Assembly (NCBI GenBank): GCA_020622085.1
Contig: JAHRYM010000002.1
Coordinates: 333,281-397,280 of the forward strand
Direction of reading: 5' to 3'
Source: Paracoccaceae bacterium
GTDB lineage: Bacteria > Pseudomonadota > Alphaproteobacteria > Rhodobacterales > Rhodobacteraceae
DNA: 64,000 nt
Each line of letters begins with the position of its first letter. Position 1 is the stretch's first letter. The notes beneath the pieces were generated by a model. It worked only from the letters and a program-made list of their open reading frames with translations. It had not been told where the DNA came from and ran no database searches. Below are positions 10,160 to 17,456 of the stretch, piece by piece. Position numbers and translations under genes: made by a program.

Positions 10160-10582
10160 TCAGTTTTCCGGGCTATTGGCGATATCCGGATCGGGGATCG
10201 GGTCGACAGGCACGGACCGGGGCGTGGCGCCGGCACCGCTCGAAGAGGTTTCCACCGGCTCGCTCAGCCCGTCTGCGCCGACAAGCCCGCCATCCGGGAG
10301 CGGATAGGCCACCTGTTCGACCGCGCCGAACTGTTCGGGCACCAGGGGCAAAAGCTGAAGGCGGTCGAAGTTGATGTCGGCCAGTTCCCGCAGCCGGTCG
10401 GGGCGATTGAGGTAGGCCCATTCGGCGCGCAGGACCGACAGCGATTCCCGCAGGCCGGCGATATCGGATTGCAGCTTGCGCACTTCCGACAGCGCCGCCT
10501 GGGTGGCGTAGTTTTCGCGGTAGGCCCAGAAACCAAGGGCGATCACGGCCATGACGGTCAGCACTCGGATCAGGATGCGCAT
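10160..10582 (-). CDS. ftsL: FtsL, cell division protein
   Basis: A 140-residue bitopic protein: a short cytoplasmic N-terminus, one membrane helix (residues about 4-21), then a periplasmic heptad-rich segment (about 25-60) predicted to form the coiled coil with FtsB. The motif AYLNRPDRLRELAD is typical of alphaproteobacterial FtsL. The C-terminal 50 residues are proline- and acid-rich and probably disordered. Sequence alone is weakly conserved in this family, but position between rsmH and ftsI makes the call safe. Its ATG overlaps the rsmH TGA by one base. Confidence 0.9.
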   Translation of the reverse strand: MRILIRVLTVMAVIALGFWAYRENYATQAALSEVRKLQSDIAGLRESLSVLRAEWAYLNRPDRLRELADINFDRLQLLPLVPEQFGAVEQVAYPLPDGGLVGADGLSEPVETSSSGAGATPRSVPVDPIPDPDIANSPEN

Positions 10583-11592
10583 CAGCGGTGTCCTTTCAGC
10601 GCGGCCTGTTTCAGCGCGGGCAGGGGCAGGCCCAGCGCGGCACGGTCGGCGCGTCCGGCGGGGGCGTCGGTGCGGGTTCCGCAGCGCAGCCGGGCGGAAC
10701 GGGCGCGCGGGTTGGCGGCGAGTTCCTCGTCGTCGGCCTCGATGGCGCGGCGCGTGGCTTGCGTGAAGGCGGGGGCAACGGCGGCGCGGGCCGGGGCGTA
10801 ACGGCTGCCCTGCCCTTCCGCGCCGCTGCGGATCTGGAAGAACCGCTTCACGATCCGGTCTTCCAGCGAATGGAAGGTGACGACCGCAAGCTGCCCGCCC
10901 GGTTTCAGCGCACGCTCGGCAGCCTCAAGCCCTTCGGCCAGTTGCCCGAATTCATCGTTCACCGCGATGCGGATCGCCTGGAAGGTGCGGGTGGCGGGAT
11001 GGCTTTGCCCCGGCTTCGGGCGCGGCAGGGCGCGTTCGACCACCTCGGCCAGTTGCCGGGTGGTCAGCAGCGGTGCCGCGTCGCGCGCACGGACGATGGC
11101 GCGGGCGATCCGGCGCGAGGCGCGGTCTTCGCCGTAGTGATAGATGATGTCGGCCAGTTCCTCTTCGGAGGCTTCGGCCACCAGATCGGCGGCGCTGGGG
11201 CCGGATTTTTCCATCCGCATGTCCAGGGGGCCGTCGCGCAGGAAGGAAAACCCGCGCTCGGTCTGGTCAAGCTGCATGGACGATACGCCCAGATCCAGCA
11301 CCACGCCGTCAAGCGGTTCGCCCGCCAGGCGGTCCAGATCGGAAAACGTGCCTTCGACCAGCCGCAGACGGTCGCCATAGGCACCGCGCCAGGCATCGGC
11401 CATGGGAAAGACCGACGGATCGCGGTCGACACCGATCACCCGATCGGCGCCAGCGTCAAGCAGACCACGCGAATAGCCGCCCGCGCCGAAGGTGCCATCC
11501 AGCCACACACCCTTCACCGGCGCGACCGCCCGCAGAAGCGGGCGAAGGAGGACGGGGATATGCGGGGCGTTGTCGGAAGGGCTGACCGTCAT
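10582..11592 (-). CDS. rsmH: RsmH (MraW), 16S rRNA C1402 N4-methyltransferase
   Basis: A 336-residue S-adenosylmethionine-dependent methyltransferase acting on C1402 in the P site of 16S rRNA. The opening [10 protein letters not shown], the SAM-binding [10 protein letters not shown] loop, and [11 protein letters not shown] followed by RGFSF and GPLDMRM are all hallmarks of the family; [13 protein letters not shown] is the C-terminal signature. It is the second gene of the dcw cluster, three bases after mraZ. Confidence 0.97.
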   Translation of the reverse strand: MTVSPSDNAPHIPVLLRPLLRAVAPVKGVWLDGTFGAGGYSRGLLDAGADRVIGVDRDPSVFPMADAWRGAYGDRLRLVEGTFSDLDRLAGEPLDGVVLDLGVSSMQLDQTERGFSFLRDGPLDMRMEKSGPSAADLVAEASEEELADIIYHYGEDRASRRIARAIVRARDAAPLLTTRQLAEVVERALPRPKPGQSHPATRTFQAIRIAVNDEFGQLAEGLEAAERALKPGGQLAVVTFHSLEDRIVKRFFQIRSGAEGQGSRYAPARAAVAPAFTQATRRAIEADDEELAANPRARSARLRCGTRTDAPAGRADRAALGLPLPALKQAALKGHR

Positions 11593-11595
11593 GCG

Positions 11596-12099
11596 TCAGC
11601 CCCTTGAACGCGCGGGCAGCAGGCTGCGCGGGTCGAAGTCGTCGGGATATTGCTCGGCCAGCTTGCGCGTGCGGTTCGCGGCCTTCGCCTGATAGGTCTC
11701 GGGCTTCCAGATCTTGAAGTAATCACCGGCCGAGATGAAGAACGCCTCGCCATCGAGCCCGATCTTTTCGCGCAGGCGCTGCGGCAGGACCAGACGGCCA
11801 TCGTCGTCGATCTGCGCCTCGATGGACTGGCCATGCATCAGCTCTTCCAGCCAGAGCCGTTCGGAAGAGCCGCGCTGCATGTCCTCGATCTGTTCGTCGA
11901 TCTCTTCGATGGCGCGCAGGGTGTAGACTTCAAGCCAGTCCTGCCCTTCGTCGCCATAGACGACGACGATGTTCGGGCGCAGCCCTTCGCGCCAGTCGGG
12001 GTCCGACGCTTCGATGACACGGCGGAAAGGGGCGGGGATGGAGACCCGCCCCTTCGCGTCCACCTTGAACGTGTCCGAACCTCTGAACCTGCGTGCCAC
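11596..12099 (-). CDS. mraZ: MraZ, AbrB-type transcriptional regulator heading the dcw cluster
   Basis: A 167-residue protein with two SpoVT/AbrB-type swapped-hairpin DNA-binding domains: the first around DAKGRVSIPAPFR (residues 14-26) and the second around DDDGRLVLPQRLRE. In other bacteria MraZ binds upstream of its own gene and modulates the dcw operon. The start is GTG at 12099, preceded by AGGAG at a good distance. It is the first gene of the cluster and follows the long regulatory gap 12100-12786. The C-terminal tail is slightly longer than in Escherichia coli MraZ. Confidence 0.95.
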   Translation of the reverse strand: MARRFRGSDTFKVDAKGRVSIPAPFRRVIEASDPDWREGLRPNIVVVYGDEGQDWLEVYTLRAIEEIDEQIEDMQRGSSERLWLEELMHGQSIEAQIDDDGRLVLPQRLREKIGLDGEAFFISAGDYFKIWKPETYQAKAANRTRKLAEQYPDDFDPRSLLPARSRG

Positions 12100-12786
12100 C
12101 GGCGCGCGCTCCTGTCTTCAGTTCCTGTCCCAACCGCATCAGGTCCGGGTTTCCCGGTCCCTGAAACGGACAACGGCGGATCGGGCTGCTGCCACTGCCC
12201 GATCCGCCGCCCTCGTCCCATCTCTGGGTCCCCTTTGCGGGGCTTGGCCTTCCGTGCAGGACACCTGGGGGATGTCTGCTCCCTGCCGGAAAGCTCTGTC
12301 GTCGGATGAAGGCGGGGCCTGTATGAAACCTGACTTCGCCTTGCTGGGGTCTTGGTCGCCCCGGTGTGTCAGCCCGTCGTCATCCGTGAATGAAGGGATG
12401 GCATGGGAAATTATGGGAAGCAACTGTAATCTTTGGAAGCGGAGCGCGGCATCTGGAAGAAAGTTTGATGGCGCCAAGACTTATGCACCGGGTTACCCAC
12501 AGAACATCAGGAATTTGTAGCGGAATACCTCGAGCAATACACCACATATAGATGAGTTGTGGAGCATCAGGTTTTTCCCACAATTTCCCAAGACACCGCA
12601 AATACCTGTCCGGTTGTCTCCACAGAGTCACCCAAAAGCCACAGAAGCGCAGCTGGAATTACCGAGTTCACAGCCGATGCCGCACGCGTGATTCGAGAAA
12701 ACCAGAAAAGGGGCGACCGATCGGCCACCCCTTTTCCCATGAAATCCCGGTCGGGTTTCCCATGCATTCCCGCTGCGGGTAACGGA
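12100..12786. other. Gene-free regulatory stretch upstream of mraZ
   Basis: About 690 bases hold no convincing gene. The part nearest mraZ is GC-rich; the middle (12400-12660) is clearly richer in A/T than its surroundings and carries five CCACA motifs in 180 bases. Two are close to the DnaA box TTATNCACA (TTATGCACC at 12481-12489 and TTACCCACA at 12493-12501). The stretch ends in the terminator of the neighbouring mrp gene. The dcw promoter must lie here, but I could not pick a single -35/-10 pair with confidence. Confidence 0.7.
12706..12735 (-). terminator. Rho-independent terminator of mrp (symmetrical)
   Basis: AAAAGGGG at 12706-12713 pairs with CCCCTTTT at 12728-12735, with further pairing of CCGATCGG inside. 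On the minus strand the stem ends in a T run, 51 bases after the mrp stop codon. The A/T flanks on both sides would let it work in either direction. Confidence 0.8.
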
Positions 12787-13866
12787 TCAGACGATGCCGC
12801 CGTCGATCAACCGCCGCGCCAGCGTCATGTAGGCGTCAGCGATCGGGCCTTCGCCCGCGGCGATCGGCGTGCCACTGTCGCCTGCCAGCCTCACATCAAG
12901 CGACAGCGGGATTTCCCCCAGCAGCGGCACCCCCAGCCGCGCGGCCTCGGCCGCGACGCCGCCATGGCCGAAGATGTGTTCCTCGTGCCCGCAGTTCGGA
13001 CAGATGTAGGTCGACATGTTCTCGACAAAGCCAAGCACCGGGGTCTTGAGCTTGCCGAACATGTCGATGGCGCGGCGCGCATCCAGCAGCGCCACGTCCT
13101 GCGGGGTGGATACGACGATGGCCCCCGTCAGATGCGTGCGCTGGCACAGGGTCAGCTGCACATCGCCGGTTCCCGGCGGCAGGTCGACGATCAGCACGTC
13201 CAGTTCGCCCCAGGCGACCTGGCCAAGCAGTTGCTGCAATGCCCCCATCAGCATCGGCCCGCGCCAGACCACCGCTTCGTTTTCCTTCAGCATCAGGCCG
13301 ATCGACATCATGGTGACGCCATGGGCCTTCAGCGGGATGATCGTCTTGCCGTCGGGCGAGGCCGGGCGGGCATTGACCCCCATCATCCGCGGCTGCGAGG
13401 GGCCGTATATATCGGCATCCAGCAGGCCGACGCGAAGCCCCTGCCGCGCCAGAGCCACCGCAAGGTTCGACGACAGGGTGGATTTGCCCACGCCGCCCTT
13501 GCCGGATGCCACTGCGATGATGCGATCAATGCCGGCGATGCGCTGCGGCCCGGTCTGGCCGGCCGGCTGCGGTGTCGGGTGACCGCCGATCTTGATCGAG
13601 GGTGCGGCCGGGCGCGATGGCCCATGCGCCGTCAGCAGCGCCGAGACCGCCGCAACTCCCGCAAGCGCGCGGACGGCTGCCTCGGCTGCCACACGCACCG
13701 GCTCCATCCGCCGCGCCAGTTCGGGGTCGGGAGCCTCGATCACGAAGCGCACCGCGCCGCCTTCGATCGTCAGCGCGCGGATCATGTCGCGCCCGACCAG
13801 ATCGCCGCCGTCCGGCAGGGTGATGCGCGAAAGTGCGCCTAGAATATCGTCACGCGAAATCGCCAT
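12787..13866 (-). CDS. Mrp/ApbC-type P-loop Fe-S cluster carrier ATPase
   Basis: A 359-residue protein of the Mrp/ApbC/NBP35 family, which assembles and transfers [4Fe-4S] clusters in the cytoplasm. The N-terminal MIP18-like (DUF59) domain is followed by the deviant Walker A loop GKGGVGKST, the DADIYGPSQPRM block and a CxxC pair in YICPNCGHE that holds the bridging cluster at the dimer interface. The ATG at 13866 (MAISRDD) is preferred over a longer frame start because the DUF59 domain begins immediately after it. It stands alone between two intergenic regions and has its own terminator. Confidence 0.93.
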   Translation of the reverse strand: MAISRDDILGALSRITLPDGGDLVGRDMIRALTIEGGAVRFVIEAPDPELARRMEPVRVAAEAAVRALAGVAAVSALLTAHGPSRPAAPSIKIGGHPTPQPAGQTGPQRIAGIDRIIAVASGKGGVGKSTLSSNLAVALARQGLRVGLLDADIYGPSQPRMMGVNARPASPDGKTIIPLKAHGVTMMSIGLMLKENEAVVWRGPMLMGALQQLLGQVAWGELDVLIVDLPPGTGDVQLTLCQRTHLTGAIVVSTPQDVALLDARRAIDMFGKLKTPVLGFVENMSTYICPNCGHEEHIFGHGGVAAEAARLGVPLLGEIPLSLDVRLAGDSGTPIAAGEGPIADAYMTLARRLIDGGIV

Positions 13867-13997
13867 GTTCGCTTGTCCGGTCTGATTTTTCCTAAGGTAT
13901 ATAGATTCGCCCCATCTCTGGGGAAGCACAAGCGAATTGACGCCCTTTCGTCACATCACTTTCAAACAACCGTAACAAAAGACATTTTTTCGCCCCG

Positions 13998-14020
13998 CGC
14001 CATGCATTCGCTGCATGGCG
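13998..14020. repeat. Perfect 9-bp inverted repeat upstream of ccaF1
   Basis: CGCCATGCA (13998-14006) and TGCATGGCG (14012-14020) are perfect complements around a five-base loop. No T run follows on either strand, so it looks more like an operator than a terminator. It lies about 120 bases upstream of the DUF1127 gene and about 130 upstream of mrp, in the shared divergent promoter region. Confidence 0.6.
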
Positions 14021-14142
14021 GCAATGATACTCAGGGGGATTGTGCAATTGCAGCATAAGAGCCAGATTGCATGCAACAGAAGCGAACACGATTTTCACAA
14101 CGAGAACCGGTCGCAAGCGAACGCGAATGAAGGCAAAACGAA

Positions 14143-14358
14143 ATGGCTTACGCACACTCCAACACGGCCCATCACGGTAGCATCCTTGCCCGTTTCACCC
14201 GGGTCTTCGCCGAGGTGAAGGACGCCGCGCGCCGGATGGCCCTCTATAACCAGACCCGCCGCGAACTGGCCGGGCTGAGCGACCGTGACCTTGCCGATCT
14301 TGGCATCCATCGCAGCATGATCGCGGATGTCGCGCATCGGGCCGCCTACCAGAAATAA
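14143..14358 (+). CDS. ccaF1: DUF1127 small basic protein, CcaF1-like
   Basis: A 71-residue arginine-rich protein with the DUF1127 core RELAGLSDRDLADLGIHRSMI (residues about 40-60). In Rhodobacter sphaeroides the equivalent gene (CcaF1) is co-transcribed with the four CcsR small RNAs, is induced by stress through RpoHI/RpoHII, and encodes an RNA-binding protein that affects their maturation. Here four CCTCCTCCC elements and a terminator follow immediately, so the same arrangement is present. The ATG at 14143 has GAAGG ten bases upstream. The gene symbol is assigned from this context; DUF1127 alone is a large family. Confidence 0.85.
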   Translation: MAYAHSNTAHHGSILARFTRVFAEVKDAARRMALYNQTRRELAGLSDRDLADLGIHRSMIADVAHRAAYQK

Positions 14359-14363
14359 GAATA

Positions 14364-14399
14364 CATTCCGGGCCTCTCCTCCTCCCATGGCCCGGGATG
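14364..14399 (+). ncRNA. ccsR1: CcsR-type small RNA, copy 1
   Basis: An 11-bp stem (left arm 14364-14374, right arm 14389-14399, one G-U pair) displays CCTCCTCCC (14378-14386) in its loop. This anti-Shine-Dalgarno-like loop is the defining feature of the CcsR RNAs. It starts only five bases after the ccaF1 stop codon, consistent with processing from the ccaF1 3' UTR. Confidence 0.82.
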
Positions 14400-14400
14400 T

Positions 14401-14435
14401 GCGGCGGCATCCTCCTCCTCCCTGATGTCGCCGCC
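14401..14435 (+). ncRNA. ccsR2: CcsR-type small RNA, copy 2
   Basis: GCGGCGGCATC (14401-14411) pairs with GATGTCGCCGCC (14424-14435) with a bulge, and CCTCCTCCC at 14414-14422 is exposed in the loop. Ends are those of the hairpin, not mapped RNA ends. Confidence 0.8.
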
Positions 14436-14479
14436 AAAACACGACGCTCCGGAAGAAGTTTTTTTCGGAGCTTGCCATT

Positions 14480-14516
14480 GCGGGGCTTCTCTTCCTCCTC
14501 CCTGGGGAAGGCCCGC
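14480..14516 (+). ncRNA. ccsR3: CcsR-type small RNA, copy 3
   Basis: GCGGG/CTTC on the left (from 14480) pairs with GAAGGCCCGC (14507-14516), with CCTCCTCCC at 14494-14502 in the loop. Between copies 2 and 3 lies a separate hairpin, GCTCCG...CGGAGC around 14449-14472, with a T-rich loop, a likely spacer or RNase E target. Confidence 0.78.
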
Positions 14517-14521
14517 GACTA

Positions 14522-14556
14522 GCCGCGGTCCCCTCCTCCTCCCTGGGATTGCCGGC
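14522..14556 (+). ncRNA. ccsR4: CcsR-type small RNA, copy 4
   Basis: GCCGCGGTCCC (14522-14532) pairs imperfectly with GGGATTGCCGGC (14545-14556), including G-U pairs, around CCTCCTCCC at 14535-14543. It is followed about 60 bases later by the terminating hairpins. Confidence 0.76.
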
Positions 14557-14619
14557 GTGGTGATGACCGACGGCGGCTGACCCTCCCTCGGAAGCCTGTA
14601 GGTTCTCACCGCAAAATGC

Positions 14620-14640
14620 ACTCCACCCTCGTGGTGGAGT
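14620..14640 (+). ncRNA. Hairpin at the 3' end of the ccaF1-ccsR transcript
   Basis: ACTCCACC (14620-14627) pairs with GGTGGAGT (14633-14640) around a five-base loop. No T run follows, so it is more likely a protective or processing structure than a terminator. It precedes the true terminator by ten bases. Confidence 0.6.
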
Positions 14641-14649
14641 CACATTTCG

Positions 14650-14689
14650 AACGGCGGTGTCCCCCCTCCCGGGGTGCCGCCGTTTTTTT
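14650..14689 (+). terminator. Rho-independent terminator of the ccaF1-ccsR operon
   Basis: AACGGCGG at 14650-14657 pairs with CCGCCGTT at 14677-14684, with inner C/G pairing, and a run of seven T residues (14683-14689) follows. This is the strongest terminator in the region and closes the small RNA transcript. Confidence 0.9.
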
Positions 14690-14774
14690 CATTCGCGCGG
14701 CTGGTCACGACGCCATGCCCGGACGATCCACCAGACTTCGCGCCCGGGGGATCACCAACCGGTCATAGGACACG

Positions 14775-14812
14775 GGGCCTTGATCTACGGGCCTTGATCT
14801 ACGGGCCTTGAT
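14775..14812. repeat. Tandem 14-bp repeat, 2.7 copies
   Basis: The unit GGGCCTTGATCTAC occurs at 14775-14788 and 14789-14802, and its first ten bases again at 14803-14812. It ends 14 bases from the uvrD stop codon. It is not in a coding frame on the uvrD side. Confidence 0.85.
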
Positions 14813-14826
14813 CCCGGGGGCAAGGA

Positions 14827-17235
14827 TCAGAAGGGGATGTCGTCCACGCCGTCGGCATCGCTGACGAAGCTGGCCACAACACGCTTGATCCCTGCCTTGT
14901 CGAAGCGGATTTCCAGTTTCTCGCCTTCGGATCCGATCACGGTTCCGTAGCCGAACTTCTGGTGAAACACCCGGTCGCCATCAACATGGACAGGCAGCAC
15001 CTCGGCGTCGGTCACCTTGCGGCGGGTGTCGCGCGGCTGGCCGGCGGGTCTGGTGACCGCACGCGCCTGCATCCGCTGCCAGCCGGGGGAATTGTAGACA
15101 TCGGCCCGCGCCGCGCGTTCCTCGATTCCGGAAGCCGCTTCGGCAAGGCGCCCGCCAAAGGCCATGCCCGCCGCGCCGTAACCGCCCCCGTAAAGGCCCG
15201 GGGGGGTCAGCACATCGACATGGGTTTCCGGCAATTCGTCGATGAAGCGCGAGGGAAGCTGCGATTGCCACTGGCCATAGACGCGCCGGTTGCCGGCGAA
15301 GGAAATCGTGCAGAGCCGTTCCGCGCGGGTGATGCCGACGTAAGCCAGACGGCGTTCTTCCTCGAGCCCCTTCAGCCCGGTTTCGTCCATGGACCGCTGG
15401 CTGGGGAACAGTCCTTCCTCCCAGCCGGGCAGGAAGACCACCGGAAACTCCAGCCCCTTGGCGGCGTGGAGCGTCATGATGCTGACCTTCTCGGTCGCGT
15501 CTTCGCTGTCATTGTCCATGATCAGCGCGACGTGTTCCAGAAAACCTTGCAGGCTGTCGAACTGTTCGAGCGCCTTCACGAGTTCCTTGAGGTTGTCGAG
15601 CCGGCCCGGCGCCTCGGGCGTCTTGTCGTTCTGCCACATCCCGGTGTAGCCGGATTCGTCGAGGATCATCTCTGCCAGCTCGATGTGGCTTTGTCCGGGT
15701 TTCGCCACCAGGGCGTGCCAGCGGTCCACCGCTTCGGTGAGCAGCCGCAGTTGTCCGCCGCCCTTCCCCGCGATCCGACCGGATGCGACGGCATGGCGCC
15801 CGCCCTCCAGAAGGCTCACCCCATCCTCGCGCGCCTGCATCTGGATCGTCTGCACCGCCTTGTCACCGAGGCCGCGCTTGGGCAGGTTGACGACCCGTTC
15901 ATAGGCCAGATCGTCGTCCGGGCTGACCGCCAGCCGGAAATAGGCCATTGCATCCCGAATCTCCTGCCGTTCGTAGAATCGCGGGCCGCCGATGACGCGG
16001 TAGGGAAGGCCGATGGTCAGGAAGCGGTCCTCGAAGGCGCGCATCTGATGGGAAGCGCGGACCAGGATCGCCTGGTCGTTCAGGCTCACCGGTTCCATCG
16101 CGCGGGTGCCGCGCTGGCAGGCTTCGATTTCCTCACCGATCCAGCGCGCCTCTTCCTCGCCATCCCAATGGCCGATCAGGCGGACCTTTTCGCCGCCCCG
16201 CGCATCGGTCCAGAGGGTCTTGCCCAGCCGCCCGGAATTCGCCGCGATCAGGTTTGACGCAGCAGCGAGGATATGTTCGGTGGACCGGTAGTTCTGTTCC
16301 AGCCGGATCACGGTCGCGCCGGGGAAATCCTTTTCGAATCGCAGGATGTTGCCCACTTCGGCACCGCGCCAGCCGTAGATCGACTGATCATCGTCGCCCA
16401 CGCAGCAGATGTTGCGGTGCGCCTGCGCCAGAAGCCGCAGCCAGAGGTATTGGGCGACGTTGGTATCCTGGTATTCGTCCACCATGATGTAGCGGAACCA
16501 GCGCTGGTATTGTTCCAGAACATCCGGGTGGCGCTGGAAGATGGTGACGACATGCAAAAGCAGATCGCCGAAATCTGTGGCGTTCAGGGTGCGCAGACGG
16601 TCCTGATAGGCGGCGTAAAGCTCGGTCCCGCGGTTGTTGAAGGCCGAGGCTTCCGAGGATGGCACCTTCTCCGGCAACCAGGCGCGGTTCTTCCAGCTGT
16701 CGATCAGCCCCGCCAATTGCCGGGCGGGCCAGCGTTTTTCATCGATGTTCGCCGCCCGGATCAACTGTTTCAAAAGCCGGATCTGGTCGTCGGTATCCAG
16801 AATGGTGAAATTGGACCGCAGGCCCACCAGTTCCGCGTGGCGGCGCAGGATCTTCACGCTGACGGAATGAAAGGTGCCCATCCAGGGCATGCCTTCGATC
16901 GCCCCCCCCATCAGGCGGCCGACGCGATCCTTCATCTCGCGCGCGGCCTTGTTGGTGAAGGTGACGGCAAGGATTTCATTCGGGCGCACCCGGCCCATCG
17001 CCAGAAGATGCGCGATTCGCGCGGTCAGTGCACGGGTCTTGCCGGTGCCTGCCCCCGCCAGCATCAGGACAGGGCCATCCAGCGCCTCGACCGCAGCGCG
17101 CTGCGCGGGGTTCAACCCGTCAAGCCAGGGGCCGGGGCGCGGGGCGGCCGCAGCCATGGCCCGTTGCGACAGGGGAAGGCTGCGCGCGCCATCGGCTGCC
17201 GCGTCAAATGCATCCTGTTCGTCAAATCCGCTCAT
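14827..17235 (-). CDS. uvrD: UvrD/PcrA-type superfamily 1A DNA helicase
   Basis: An 802-residue ATP-dependent 3'-5' helicase used in nucleotide excision and mismatch repair. The Q motif LNPAQRAAV (42-50) and Walker A GAGTGKT (61-67) open the 1A domain; later come VDEYQDTN (Walker B), CCVGDDDQSIYGWRGA (motif III), LEQNYRST (motif IV) and YVGITRAER (motif VI). The C-terminal 150 residues include a glycine-rich linker and a small domain near VHVDGDRVFHQKFG that in PcrA/UvrD contacts RNA polymerase. It is transcribed alone, with a LexA-type box 41 bases upstream of the ATG. Confidence 0.95.
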   Translation of the reverse strand: MSGFDEQDAFDAAADGARSLPLSQRAMAAAAPRPGPWLDGLNPAQRAAVEALDGPVLMLAGAGTGKTRALTARIAHLLAMGRVRPNEILAVTFTNKAAREMKDRVGRLMGGAIEGMPWMGTFHSVSVKILRRHAELVGLRSNFTILDTDDQIRLLKQLIRAANIDEKRWPARQLAGLIDSWKNRAWLPEKVPSSEASAFNNRGTELYAAYQDRLRTLNATDFGDLLLHVVTIFQRHPDVLEQYQRWFRYIMVDEYQDTNVAQYLWLRLLAQAHRNICCVGDDDQSIYGWRGAEVGNILRFEKDFPGATVIRLEQNYRSTEHILAAASNLIAANSGRLGKTLWTDARGGEKVRLIGHWDGEEEARWIGEEIEACQRGTRAMEPVSLNDQAILVRASHQMRAFEDRFLTIGLPYRVIGGPRFYERQEIRDAMAYFRLAVSPDDDLAYERVVNLPKRGLGDKAVQTIQMQAREDGVSLLEGGRHAVASGRIAGKGGGQLRLLTEAVDRWHALVAKPGQSHIELAEMILDESGYTGMWQNDKTPEAPGRLDNLKELVKALEQFDSLQGFLEHVALIMDNDSEDATEKVSIMTLHAAKGLEFPVVFLPGWEEGLFPSQRSMDETGLKGLEEERRLAYVGITRAERLCTISFAGNRRVYGQWQSQLPSRFIDELPETHVDVLTPPGLYGGGYGAAGMAFGGRLAEAASGIEERAARADVYNSPGWQRMQARAVTRPAGQPRDTRRKVTDAEVLPVHVDGDRVFHQKFGYGTVIGSEGEKLEIRFDKAGIKRVVASFVSDADGVDDIPF

Positions 17236-17275
17236 CTGCCCAATCTAGCCAGACTCGCGGGTGAGTTAAAGCGTT

Positions 17276-17290
17276 GTTCTTCTATTGTTC
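17276..17290. promoter_or_regulatory. LexA (SOS) box, GTTC-N7-GTTC
   Basis: GTTC at 17276-17279 and again at 17287-17290 are separated by exactly seven bases (TTCTATT). This direct repeat is the LexA target described for Rhodobacter sphaeroides and other alphaproteobacteria. It lies 41 bases upstream of uvrD, where it would cover the promoter, and about 165 bases from the divergent pyc gene. Confidence 0.75.
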
Positions 17291-17456
17291 CAAATCCTCC
17301 GGCACCTCGACGGAATGTGACGGATTTGAACGTGAATCCGGCGCATCTGCGAAGTTCTTCGCTGAATTTTTGCAGAACTTTCCCCAAGGGGATTGCGCCG
17401 CAACGCGGCGTGCATAATGTGCCCCGGAATTTACGCGGGCCCCGTGGAGAACCGTC

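Noticed and set aside
12481-12660. Chromosomal replication origin
   Set aside because: DnaA box-like motifs are present, but no very AT-rich unwinding region and none of the usual neighbours (dnaA, hemE, parAB) are seen; I report it only as a possible DnaA regulatory site.
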